A DNA stretch of 64,000 nt, taken from the NCBI RefSeq assembly GCF_000949385.2, contig NZ_JYKO02000001.1, positions 824,161 to 888,160 of the forward strand. Direction: 5' to 3'. Shown one piece after another: positions 8,552 through 16,348 of the stretch (position 1 is its first letter; each line of letters opens with the position of its first letter). The DNA comes from Pseudomonas sp. LFM046. Its GTDB lineage: Bacteria > Pseudomonadota > Gammaproteobacteria > Pseudomonadales > Pseudomonadaceae. A program made the translations under genes and the position numbers. The notes beneath the pieces were generated by a model. It made no database searches and was not told the DNA's origin. It worked only from the letters and a program-made list of their open reading frames with translations.

Positions 8552-9115
8552 TCAGGGCGTGGCGTGGTCGTCGAAAAGGCCCATGGTGGTCACACTCAAC
8601 ACCTCGGCCACATCGTCCCCGGTGTTGGCCAGGCAATGGGGTTTGCCGGCGTCGAAATGCACCGAATCACCCGGGCCGAGCGGATAGCTGCGGCCTTCGA
8701 TCGTGTAGACGATGTGCCCGGAGAGCACGTAGGCGAATTCGGAGCCTTCGTGGGAGATGAGTTCGGACTGGTAGCCCACCGGCATGCTCATCTTCACGGC
8801 GTTGATCAGGTTGCCGGGGAAGTTGCTGGACAGCCGCTCGTAGGCCAGGGGCTGGCCGCCGATGGTGTAGCGCACGCGCTGGCCCTGGTGAGAATCGGGT
8901 TGGGGCTGGGTGGGCTGATCGAACAGGGCGTTGAGGGGAATCCCCAGTGACTTGGCAATATTGGCCAGGGACGAGATGGATACGCCGGTGAGGTTGCGTT
9001 CCGCCTGGGACAGGAAGCTGGCCGTGAGACCCGATTCGGCGGCGACTTGGTTCAGGGTCTTGTTGGCGGCGCGGCGATAGCGACGCAACCGTTCGCCGAT
9101 CTGTTCTACGGTCAT
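8552..9115 (-). CDS. psdR: XRE-cupin transcriptional repressor PsdR (dipeptide metabolism)
   Basis: 187 residues. An N-terminal XRE helix-turn-helix (about 6-62; LNQVAAESGLTASFLSQAER) is joined to a C-terminal cupin (about 105-178; HEGSEFAYVLSGHIVYTIEG and GDSVHFDAGKPH). It lies between mdpA and dppA3 exactly as P. aeruginosa psdR (PA4499), the known repressor of dipeptide uptake and hydrolysis; that gene order is recalled, not searched. It is divergent from mdpA with a 162-nt shared control region. The cupin probably senses a small peptide or amino acid. PuuR-type regulators share the architecture, but the context favours PsdR. Confidence 0.85.
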   Translation of the reverse strand: MTVEQIGERLRRYRRAANKTLNQVAAESGLTASFLSQAERNLTGVSISSLANIAKSLGIPLNALFDQPTQPQPDSHQGQRVRYTIGGQPLAYERLSSNFPGNLINAVKMSMPVGYQSELISHEGSEFAYVLSGHIVYTIEGRSYPLGPGDSVHFDAGKPHCLANTGDDVAEVLSVTTMGLFDDHATP

Positions 9116-9189
9116 GGTTGTGGCTCTTGTTCTGAAGGGCGCCAGTATAACGAGCGGCGCATTGTAGAAAAGGCTTGTCGCATTGTTGA

Positions 9190-9244
9190 AATTTAAGTCT
9201 CACTGAAAAATAGCTTTGACGTGAATTTAAGTACAACTTAAATT
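9190..9244 (+). promoter_or_regulatory. mdpA promoter with tandem PsdR-type operators
   Basis: A perfect palindrome AATTTAAGT-ACA-ACTTAAATT lies at 9224-9244. It falls within a sigma-70-like promoter: TTGACG at 9216-9221, a 17-nt spacer and TAAATT at 9239-9244. Occupancy would therefore block RNA polymerase. A second imperfect copy, AATTTAAGT-CTC-ACTGAAAAA, lies at 9190-9210, centred 34 nt upstream. The region also lies ahead of psdR on the other strand, so autoregulation is possible. Repressor identity is inferred. Confidence 0.65.
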
Positions 9245-9277
9245 TTGCGAACTGCAACATTCATTCAGGAGCACAAG

Positions 9278-10495
9278 ATGGCAGTGGGCGTAGGTGGCAA
9301 GACCCAGGAGCAGGCACTGGCCGCGCTGGCCAACATGACTGCGGGCGTCGAGCCCATCGGTCTGGGCGAGTATCAGGCACGCATCAACAGGGCCCAGGGC
9401 CTGATGCGGGAGCAGGGCGTCGCGGCCATCTACCTGAATGCCGGGAGCAACCTGCGCTACTTCACCGGGGTGAAATGGAGCCCCAGTGAGCGCATGGTGG
9501 GCGCTGTGCTGCCGGCCAATGGTCCGCTGGCCTACATCGCCCCGGCCTTCGAGGAAGGCACCATCCGTGATTTTCGCGAAGTGGAGGGAGATATCCACAC
9601 CTGGCACGAGCACGAGAGCCCTTACGGCCTGCTGCTGCAGATGCTGGGCGCCATGGGCATCGCGTCCGATGCACGGGTGGGGCTGTGCCCGTCCCTGGCC
9701 TTCTTCATGTTCGACGGCATTCGTCGCCTGGGTGCGGGCTACAACTTTGTCGACGCGTCCTGCGTGATCAACCCCTGCCGCTTCCACAAGTCCGCCCATG
9801 AACTGGCGCTGATGCAGCGCGCCAAGGACATGACCCTGGACGTGCACAAGGCTGCCGCCAGCATCCTGCGCGCAGGCATCAGCACCACCGAGGTGGCCGA
9901 GTTCATCCACCAGGCGCACCGCAAGGTGGGTGCGCCGGGTTCCACGTTCTGCATTGTGCTGTTCGGCGAAGCCAGTGCTTTCCCTCACGGCGTGAAGCAC
10001 GCCCAGGTGCTGAAGGACGGCGACATGGTGCTGATCGATACCGGGTGCCAGCTGTACGGCTACCAATCGGATATCACCCGCAGCTATGTGTTCGGCAAGC
10101 CCAGCGAGCGCCAGCGTGCCCTCTGGAGTCTGGAGAAGGCGGCCCAGCAAGCAGCCTTCGACGCGGCCCGCCTCGGCGCTCCCTGCGGCTCGGTGGACGC
10201 TGCCGCCCGCCGTTGCCTGGAGGCCGGCGGCCTGGGCCCGGACTACCAGTTGCCCGGCCTGCCGCATCGCACCGGTCACGGCATCGGTCTGGACATCCAC
10301 GAAGGGCCCTACCTGGTGCGCGGTGACGAGACGCCGCTGGCCGAGGGCATGTGTTTCTCCAACGAGCCGATGATCTGCGTGCCGGGCGAGTTCGGCATTC
10401 GCCTGGAAGATCACTTCTACATGACGGCGGAAGGTCCGCGCTGGTTTACCCAACCGAGCCATTCCATCGACGATCCGTTCGGGTTGGAGGCGTAA
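9278..10495 (+). CDS. mdpA: M24-family metallo-dipeptidase MdpA
   Basis: 405 residues from the ATG at 9278, chosen because AGGAG (9267-9271) sits 6 nt upstream; the frame extends to a TTG at 9245 inside the operator. The pita-bread fold metal ligands of M24 peptidases are all present: D254 (LIDTG), D265 (QSDITR), H334 (RTGHGIG), E363 (SNEPMI) and E377 (RLEDHF). It has no signal peptide, so it would cleave imported dipeptides in the cytoplasm. Position next to psdR matches P. aeruginosa mdpA (PA4498). Xaa-Pro peptidase, creatinase and ectoine hydrolase share the fold; exact specificity cannot be read. Confidence 0.87.
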   Translation: MAVGVGGKTQEQALAALANMTAGVEPIGLGEYQARINRAQGLMREQGVAAIYLNAGSNLRYFTGVKWSPSERMVGAVLPANGPLAYIAPAFEEGTIRDFREVEGDIHTWHEHESPYGLLLQMLGAMGIASDARVGLCPSLAFFMFDGIRRLGAGYNFVDASCVINPCRFHKSAHELALMQRAKDMTLDVHKAAASILRAGISTTEVAEFIHQAHRKVGAPGSTFCIVLFGEASAFPHGVKHAQVLKDGDMVLIDTGCQLYGYQSDITRSYVFGKPSERQRALWSLEKAAQQAAFDAARLGAPCGSVDAAARRCLEAGGLGPDYQLPGLPHRTGHGIGLDIHEGPYLVRGDETPLAEGMCFSNEPMICVPGEFGIRLEDHFYMTAEGPRWFTQPSHSIDDPFGLEA

Positions 10496-10513
10496 CGGGC
10501 AGGCCTTCGGCCC

Positions 10514-10541
10514 GCTTGGCGAATGAATTCGCCCCTACAGA
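10514..10541. repeat. Single REP-like unit between mdpA and dppA2
   Basis: This unit is identical over 28 nt to 17008-17035. The core GGCGAAT-GA-ATTCGCC is a near-perfect hairpin. It lies between the convergent mdpA and dppA2 genes and has no inverted partner nearby, unlike the other REP loci. A smaller hairpin (GGGC-AGGCCTTCG-GCCC) precedes it at about 10498-10513. Confidence 0.65.
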
Positions 10542-10553
10542 CGCCAAGCCGCC

Positions 10554-12140
10554 CTATTTCACCAGCCTCACCCGCGCGAAGTTGTTCGACCCCAGCGGAT
10601 TCAGCTGAAACCCTTCCACACCCTTGCGCACCGCCGCGAATTGCTTGGGGTGGGCCAGGGGAATCCACGGCGCCTGCTCGTGGAAGATCGCCAGGGCCTG
10701 GCGATACAGCTCGGCACGGCGGGCGGGATCTGTCTCGGCGCGAGCCTGACGGATCAGCCCGTCGAACGCCTGGTTGCACCAGCCGGCCTGGTTCTCCCCG
10801 GAGATTGCCGCAGCGCAGGACAGGTTGGGGGTCAGGAAGTTGTCCGGGTCGCCGTTGTCGCCGGCCCAGCCCATGAACACCAGATCGTGCTCGCCGTTCT
10901 TGGCGCGCTTGATCAGTTCGCCCCATTCATACACACGAATCTCCGCCCTGATGCCGATGGCCGCCAGGTCAGCCTGGAGCATCTGCGCGCCGATGCCGGG
11001 GTTGGGGTTGGTCGGACCACCGCCGGGGCGGGTCCAGATGGTCAGCTTGAAACCGTCCTTGTAGCCCGCCTCGGCCAGTAGCTGGCGAGCCCTTTCCGGG
11101 TCGTGAGGCCAGGGCGACAGCGTGTCGTTGAAGCCCAGCAGGGTGGCCGGGTAGGGCGCCACGGCGATGCTCGCGTTGCCTTCGCCGAACTGGGCGCGCA
11201 GGTAGGCGTGGGTGTCGAAGGCGAGGTTGATGGCTTGGCGTACCCGCACGTCGTCCAGCGGCGGGTGGCGGGTGTTGATGCCGACGTAGGCGACCAGCAG
11301 GGAGTCGAGCTCAAGGATGTTCAGTGCCGGGTCCTTGCGCAGGCTCGCGATATCCGTGGGGCGGGGGTAGACCGCGATCTGGCAGGCGCCGGCCTTGAGT
11401 TGCTGCACTCGGACGTTGGGATCGGGGGTTATGGAGAACAGCAGCCGGTCAATCGCCGGCTTGCCTGCCCAGTATTCAGGGTTGGCGCGGTAGCGCACCT
11501 GGGCGTCCTTGCTATAGCGCTCGAAGACGAAGGGGCCGGTGCCCACTGGCTCCCGATTGAGTTGCTCGGGTTTGCCGGCTTTCAGCAACTGGTCGGCGTA
11601 CTCGGCCGAATAGAGGGAGGTGAAGCCCATGGCCAGGTCGGCGAGGAAGGGCGCCTCAGGGTGTTTCAGGGTGAAGCGCACGCGATGATCGTCCAGCTTT
11701 TCGATGCGCTCGATCAGTTGCGCCAGGGCCATGGATTCGGCGTAGGGAAACCCGCGTGGGGAGAGCGTGTGCCAGGGGTGGGTCGGATCGAGCTGGCGCT
11801 GGAAGCTCCAGATTACGTCGTCGGCATTGAACTCGCGGCTTGGGGTGAACCAGGGCGTGCGGTGGAATTTCACGCCCTTGCGCAGCTGGAATTCGTAGAT
11901 GAGGCCGTCAGGGCTGATGCTCCAGCTTTCCGCCAAGGCGGGCTGTAATCGAGTGCTGCCGGGAGCGAATTGCACCAGGCGATCGAAGATGGTCTCGGCC
12001 GAGGCATCGGCCGTGGTGGCAGCGGTGTACTGGACGATGTCGAAGCCTTCGGGGCTGGCTTCGGTGCAAACCACCAGGGATTGGCTGGCTGCGGCGTAGA
12101 GGGGAAGGCAGAGAGCGAGGGACAGCAGGCTTCGACGCAT
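10554..12140 (-). CDS. dppA2: Periplasmic peptide-binding protein (SBP family 5), DppA2-like
   Basis: 528 residues with a signal peptide (MRRSLLSLALCLPLYAAASQ). It shares the SBP-5 scaffold with its neighbours, including FNADDVIWSFQRQLD and GWAGDNGDPDNFLTPNLSCAA. It is far more diverged than the other two, with a different pocket region (LLVAYVGINTRHPPL), suggesting a different peptide range. It follows the 12196-13797 gene in the same direction after an intrinsic terminator, so expression may depend on readthrough. The start has AAGGAAG upstream. Placement fits P. aeruginosa dppA2 (PA4497). Confidence 0.85.
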   Translation of the reverse strand: MRRSLLSLALCLPLYAAASQSLVVCTEASPEGFDIVQYTAATTADASAETIFDRLVQFAPGSTRLQPALAESWSISPDGLIYEFQLRKGVKFHRTPWFTPSREFNADDVIWSFQRQLDPTHPWHTLSPRGFPYAESMALAQLIERIEKLDDHRVRFTLKHPEAPFLADLAMGFTSLYSAEYADQLLKAGKPEQLNREPVGTGPFVFERYSKDAQVRYRANPEYWAGKPAIDRLLFSITPDPNVRVQQLKAGACQIAVYPRPTDIASLRKDPALNILELDSLLVAYVGINTRHPPLDDVRVRQAINLAFDTHAYLRAQFGEGNASIAVAPYPATLLGFNDTLSPWPHDPERARQLLAEAGYKDGFKLTIWTRPGGGPTNPNPGIGAQMLQADLAAIGIRAEIRVYEWGELIKRAKNGEHDLVFMGWAGDNGDPDNFLTPNLSCAAAISGENQAGWCNQAFDGLIRQARAETDPARRAELYRQALAIFHEQAPWIPLAHPKQFAAVRKGVEGFQLNPLGSNNFARVRLVK

Positions 12141-12166
12141 CGGGCTTCCTTATTGATTGCAAAGAA

Positions 12167-12188
12167 AACGGGGCCCGAAGGCCCCGTT
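12167..12188 (-). terminator. Intrinsic terminator after the dppA1-like gene
   Basis: On the minus strand AACGGGGCC-TTCG-GGCCCCGTT followed by TTCTTTGC: a 9-bp stem with a stable UUCG-type loop and a T-rich tail. It starts 8 nt after the stop and precedes the dppA2-like start by about 27 nt. Confidence 0.75.
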
Positions 12189-12195
12189 TGCCGGC

Positions 12196-13797
12196 TTACT
12201 TGCTGATGCTCACGCCATAGAAGGAGTTGAGGCCGAACGGGCTGATCTTGTAGTCCTGCACGTTCTTGCGCATCGGCTGGTAGACGGTGGAGTGAGCGAT
12301 CGGGGTGATCGGCACATTCTCCTTCAGGAGGTGCTGGGCCTGCTTGTACAGCTCGGTGCGCTTGGCCTGGTCGGTGGTGCGTTTGGCCTCTTTTATCAAT
12401 TTGTCGTAGGCGGGGTCGCACCACTTGGAGAAGTTGTTGCCGTTTACCGCGTCGCAGCCGTACAGGGTGCCTAGCCAGTTGTCCGGGTCACCGTTGTCAC
12501 CGCTCCAGCCGATCAGCATGGTGTCGTGTTCGCCGCCCTTGGCACGCTTGAGATATTCGCCCCATTCGTAGGTGACGATCTTCGCCTTGATGCCGACCTT
12601 GGCCCAGTCGGACTGGAGCATTTCGGCCATCAGCTTGGCGTTGGGGTTGTACGGGCGCTGCACCGGCATGGCCCAGAGGGTGATTTCGGTGCCTTCCTTG
12701 ACGCCAGCGGCCTTCAGCAGCTCCTTGGCTTTTTCCGGGTTGTAGCCGGCGTCCTTGATGGTCTCGTCGTAGGACCACTGGGTCGGCGGCATGCCGTTCA
12801 CCGCCAGTTGGCCGGCGCTCTGGTAGACCGCGTCGATGATGGCTTTCTTGTTCACCGCCATGTCCAGCGCCTGGCGCACTTCCAGCTTGTCGAGCGGCTT
12901 GTGGGTGACGTTGTAGGCGATATAGCCATCGTTGAAGCCCGGCTGCGATGGCATCTTCAGGTTCGGGTCCTGCTTCAGGGCTTCCAGGTCGGCCGGGCGT
13001 GGGAACAGGGTGATCTGGCATTCATTGGCCTTGAGCTTCTGCATGCGCACCGAGGCATCGGTGGTGATGGAGAAGATCAGGTTGTCGATCTTCACGTCCT
13101 CGGGTTTCCAGTAGTCCTTGTTGCCGGTGAAGCGGATCTGCGCGTCCTTCTGGTAGCGCTTGAAGACGAAGGGGCCGGTGCCCACGGGCTTCTGGTTGAT
13201 GTCGGCGGCTTTGCCTTGTTTCAGCAACTGGTCGGCGTATTCGGCGGACTGGATCGAGGCGAAGCTCATCGCCAGGTTCTGGATGAAGGCGGCGTCGACG
13301 CTGTTGAGGGTGAACTTGACGGTCTGGTCGTCGAGCTTCTCCACCTTGGCGATGTTGGCGTCCATGCCCATGTCGGTGAAGTAGGGGAATTCGGTGGGGT
13401 ACGCCTTCCGGAACGGGTGGTTCTTGTCGAGCATGCGCTGGAAGGTGAAGACCACGTCGTCGGCGTTGAAGTCGCGGGTCGGCTTGAAGTAGTCCGTGGT
13501 GTGGAACTTCACGCCCTTGCGCAGGTGAAAGGTGTAGTTGAGGCCGTCGGGAGAGACGTCCCACTTCTCGGCCAGGCCCGGAATCACCGCGGTGCCGCCG
13601 CGTTCGAACTGGGTCAGGCGGTTGAAGATGGTTTCCGCGGACGCATCGAAATCGGTGCCGGTGGTGTATTGGCCCGGATCGAAGCCGGCGGGGCTGCCCT
13701 CGGAGCAGAACACCAGGTTATTGGCGGCGCTGGCGAATGGAACGCTGGCAATCAGCCCAGCCGCGACAAGTGCCTGGATGACGGCGTTTTTACGCAT
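12196..13797 (-). CDS. dppA1: Periplasmic dipeptide-binding protein (SBP family 5), DppA1-like
   Basis: 533 residues with a signal peptide (MRKNAVIQALVAAGLIASVP, cleavage after ASA). It has the same length as the 6698-8299 product and is nearly identical from the mature N-terminus onward. The signal peptide and the last residues differ most. Parts of the two genes are almost identical at DNA level (13228-13491 against 7730-7993, one mismatch). It supplies peptides to DppBCDF. Its leader lacks the PsdR-type palindrome; only a half-site, AATTAAGT at 13899-13906, is visible. Position at the outer end of the cluster fits dppA1 (PA4496). Confidence 0.87.
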   Translation of the reverse strand: MRKNAVIQALVAAGLIASVPFASAANNLVFCSEGSPAGFDPGQYTTGTDFDASAETIFNRLTQFERGGTAVIPGLAEKWDVSPDGLNYTFHLRKGVKFHTTDYFKPTRDFNADDVVFTFQRMLDKNHPFRKAYPTEFPYFTDMGMDANIAKVEKLDDQTVKFTLNSVDAAFIQNLAMSFASIQSAEYADQLLKQGKAADINQKPVGTGPFVFKRYQKDAQIRFTGNKDYWKPEDVKIDNLIFSITTDASVRMQKLKANECQITLFPRPADLEALKQDPNLKMPSQPGFNDGYIAYNVTHKPLDKLEVRQALDMAVNKKAIIDAVYQSAGQLAVNGMPPTQWSYDETIKDAGYNPEKAKELLKAAGVKEGTEITLWAMPVQRPYNPNAKLMAEMLQSDWAKVGIKAKIVTYEWGEYLKRAKGGEHDTMLIGWSGDNGDPDNWLGTLYGCDAVNGNNFSKWCDPAYDKLIKEAKRTTDQAKRTELYKQAQHLLKENVPITPIAHSTVYQPMRKNVQDYKISPFGLNSFYGVSISK

Positions 13798-14010
13798 GTT
13801 GACCTCATGTCTGTTTTGTTTGTCGTCGTGCGGGGCCCCTTGCGGGGGGCCTTGCGGAAAGCAATGCAGGACATATGCCCTGCGTGACAGCGGAACAGAA
13901 TTAAGTGTAGTCGGCGGAATAACGCTGCAAGTGCGGGGCGCACGTGTGTATGTCGCGATTGGAGGAGGGGGAGGGCGCCGCGCCGTTGCGGAGCGGCGCC
14001 CGATGCGGGA
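13798..14010. promoter_or_regulatory. Leader and upstream region of the dppA1-like gene
   Basis: 213 nt with no gene. ATGAGGTC precedes the ATG and gives a GAGG ribosome site. Upstream on the minus strand is GACAAACAAAACAG, an imperfect relative of the Hfq/Crc motif. A GC-rich hairpin (GGGGCCCC...GGGGGGCC, about 13834-13850) lies in the leader. The SIMPL-domain gene ends at 14011. No clear sigma-70 promoter was identified by eye. Confidence 0.35.
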
Positions 14011-14727
14011 TCAGGGCATCTGCACTTCGATGGTGCCGTCGGCGCTGACCAGGACGCGGCTGGTGCCTGCCTCGATTTCCGGCACGGCAGCACCGTCGGC
14101 GTAACCTTTGGCCGCCATGGCGCGCATCATGATCGGTTGCGGCGGCTGGAAGCCGGCGCTGTTCAGGCTCAGGTTGACCAGCTTGTAGCCCTTGCCGCCG
14201 AGCGCGTCGGTTGCCAGCTGGGCGCGGGCCTTGAAGGCGTCCACGGCCTGCTTGATCAGTTCGTCCTCGTGGGTCTTGCGGGTCTTCTCGGCGATGCTGA
14301 AGTTCATCCCGGCCATCTTCAGCTGGCCCAGCAGATCGGCGCTGAGCTGGGATAGAGTGGCGAAGTCGGCGCTTTCCAGGCGCAGCTCGGCGCGCTCGCG
14401 CCAGGCGGTGATCTTCTGGCCCTTTTCGTCATAGACCGGGTAGCTGTTGCGGCTGCCCAGGCTGACGGTGACCCCCTTGGTTTTGCGTGCCTTCTCGACG
14501 GCGCTGTTGAGGGTACGGGTGATCTCATCGGCCAGCTTGGCCGGGTCGGTGTTCTGCGACTCGCTGTAGAGGGTGACGTGCATCAGGTCGTGGGCCACCT
14601 CCTGGCTGACCTCGGCGCGCACCGCCACCTGGTTGTAATGGACGTCCTCCGCTGCCTGGGCAGAGAGGCTGCCGAGGCTGGCGGCGCAGAGGGCGAGGGC
14701 GGCGGCGAGGCGGGTGAACTTGGGCAT
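14011..14727 (-). CDS. SIMPL-domain (DUF541) exported protein
   Basis: 238 residues from the ATG at 14727, which has AAGGAG 5-6 nt upstream and opens a clear signal peptide (MPKFTRLAAALALCAASLGS, cleavage near AQA). The open frame upstream of this is not coding. The mature part is a SIMPL/DUF541 domain: alternating strands, KTRKTHEDELIKQAVDAFKARA, and the MMRAMAAKGYADGAAVPEIEAG region near the C-terminus. The family includes periplasmic proteins of unclear role such as E. coli YggE, linked to oxidative stress. It sits between the dpp cluster and roxSR and is transcribed away from the latter. No specific function can be assigned. Confidence 0.8.
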   Translation of the reverse strand: MPKFTRLAAALALCAASLGSLSAQAAEDVHYNQVAVRAEVSQEVAHDLMHVTLYSESQNTDPAKLADEITRTLNSAVEKARKTKGVTVSLGSRNSYPVYDEKGQKITAWRERAELRLESADFATLSQLSADLLGQLKMAGMNFSIAEKTRKTHEDELIKQAVDAFKARAQLATDALGGKGYKLVNLSLNSAGFQPPQPIMMRAMAAKGYADGAAVPEIEAGTSRVLVSADGTIEVQMP

Positions 14728-15067
14728 GACGACTCCTTGTGGGACAGACATCCGCGCGGATTGCGCAGTCATTCTCCGTGTTGGACGAGGGTAAACGGCC
14801 ATTCGGGTTAACGACGCGGAAATTGACCAGAAATCGGGACGGATGTTCCAGCTTCGGTGTGGTGGATGATCAACGTGTAGGAGCGATTTCATTCGCGATG
14901 CAGGGCGAACTCCGGCCCCTGGGACGACCATGGGGCCACTACGCGCCCATTCGCGAATGAATTCGCTCCTACAAAAAGGGGCGATTCACATCCACTGCGG
15001 CGAGTTGCCGCACAGGGGCGGGCCGGCGCATGCCTTGGTTATACTCCGCCGATTACAGGGAGTGCCC
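14728..15067. promoter_or_regulatory. 340-nt intergenic region upstream of roxS and the SIMPL gene
   Basis: No gene is supported here. The region carries divergent promoters by position, a REP-like inverted pair (14876-14973), a TATACT box at about 15040-15045 ahead of roxS and the roxS ribosome site AGGGAG at 15057-15062. No convincing -35 or operator could be defined by eye. Confidence 0.45.
14876..14973. repeat. REP-like inverted pair upstream of roxS
   Basis: TGTAGGAGCGATTTCATTCG (14876-14895, continuing CGATG) faces the near reverse complement ending GAATTCGCTCCTACA at 14973, with about 47 nt between the units. The core CATTCGCGAATGAATTCG is shared with the other REP loci. The outer ends are GTAGGAGCG rather than GTAGGGGCG, so at least two REP subtypes occur in the window. 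Confidence 0.7.
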
Positions 15068-16324
15068 ATGCTCGAACCCGTGCAATTGCTGTCCGGTAGC
15101 CGCCAGAACCTGCTGCGGCTGACCCTGATCCGTATCCTCGTCCTGGCCGCCCAAGCCGGCTCGGTCGGTCTTGCCTACAAGGCCCAACTGCTGCCTCTGC
15201 CCTGGCTGGCCCTGAGCATTACGCTCGGCGTGTCGCTGGTGCTTTGCCTCGCCACGGCGCTGCGCCTGCGCGGGCCCTGGCCGGTGACCGAGCTGGAGTA
15301 TTCGGTTCAGCTGGGGTTCGACCTGGTTATCCACAGCGTGCTGCTGTATTTCTCCGGGGGCTCGACCAACCCCTTCGTGTCCTATTACCTGGTGCCGCTG
15401 ACCATCGCCGCGGCCACGCTGCCCTGGCTCTACACCCTTACCCTGGCCGGTATGGCTCTGGGGGCGTACACCCTGCTGCTGGTGCTCTTTCACCCGCTGG
15501 AAATGCCCGCCGGGCAGCGCGAATCCCTGCTGGTCTATGGCATGTGGCTGAGCTTCGCCCTGGCGGCGGCGCTGATCACCTTCTTCGTGGCGCGCATGGC
15601 CGAGGAGCTGCGCAGGCAGGATCAACTACAGGCCGTGCGCCGTGAAGAGGGCATGCGCGACCAGCAACTGCTGGCCGTGGCCACCCAGGCCGCTGGTGCC
15701 GCCCACGAGCTGGGCACCCCCCTGGCGACCATGAGCGTGCTGCTCAAGGAACTGCGCCAGGAACATGGTGACAAGGCCGATCTGCAGGACGATCTGGCCC
15801 TGCTGCAGGAGCAGGTGATGCTCTGCAAGGACACCCTGCAACATCTGGTGCGGGCCGCTGAAGCCGATCGCCGCCAGGCAGTTGTGGAGCAGTCGGTGGT
15901 CGAGTGGCTGGAAACCGCCCTCAATCGCTGGCACCTGATGCGCCCGGAAGCCACCTATCGCTACCAGTGCCTGGGCCTTGGCATGGCGCCGCGGATCAAG
16001 CCCCCGGCAGACCTGACCCAGGCGCTGCTGAACCTGCTCAACAACGCCGCCGATGCCTGCCCGGAAGATCTGGATATCCGTGTCAATTGGGACCACCAGT
16101 GGATGGTTCTGACCATCCGCGACCACGGCGCCGGCGTGCCCCTGGCCATTGCCGAACAGATTGGCCGACCTTTCTTCACCACGAAGGGCAAGGGGTTCGG
16201 CCTCGGACTGTTCCTGAGTCAGGCCAGCGTCACCCGTGCCGGCGGGACGGTTAAACTTTATAACCATGAAGAGGGCGGCACCCTCACTGAGCTGCGCTTG
16301 CCGCGCGCTTATGGCGTCGCCTGA
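15068..16324 (+). CDS. roxS: Redox sensor histidine kinase RoxS (RegB/PrrB family)
   Basis: 418 residues from the ATG at 15068 with AGGGAG 5 nt upstream. Six membrane segments fill about residues 18-175. The quinone-binding heptapeptide GGSTNPF (GGxxNPF in RegB) is at 97-103. The H-box AAHELGTPLATM has the phosphorylated histidine at 213, and a cysteine at 253 sits exactly 40 residues later, as His225/Cys265 do in RegB. The N, G1 and G2 boxes (NLLNNAADA, GAGV, TKGKGFGLGLF) follow. It senses ubiquinone redox state and signals to RoxR, encoded 24 nt downstream. In P. aeruginosa the pair controls the cyanide-insensitive oxidase. Confidence 0.92.
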   Translation: MLEPVQLLSGSRQNLLRLTLIRILVLAAQAGSVGLAYKAQLLPLPWLALSITLGVSLVLCLATALRLRGPWPVTELEYSVQLGFDLVIHSVLLYFSGGSTNPFVSYYLVPLTIAAATLPWLYTLTLAGMALGAYTLLLVLFHPLEMPAGQRESLLVYGMWLSFALAAALITFFVARMAEELRRQDQLQAVRREEGMRDQQLLAVATQAAGAAHELGTPLATMSVLLKELRQEHGDKADLQDDLALLQEQVMLCKDTLQHLVRAAEADRRQAVVEQSVVEWLETALNRWHLMRPEATYRYQCLGLGMAPRIKPPADLTQALLNLLNNAADACPEDLDIRVNWDHQWMVLTIRDHGAGVPLAIAEQIGRPFFTTKGKGFGLGLFLSQASVTRAGGTVKLYNHEEGGTLTELRLPRAYGVA

Positions 16325-16348
16325 ATGCCTTGACGAAGAGGAAGTGAG

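Noticed and set aside
13899-13906. A PsdR operator ahead of the dppA1-like gene
   Set aside because: Only one half-site (AATTAAGT) is present and the opposite arm does not match; too weak to call.
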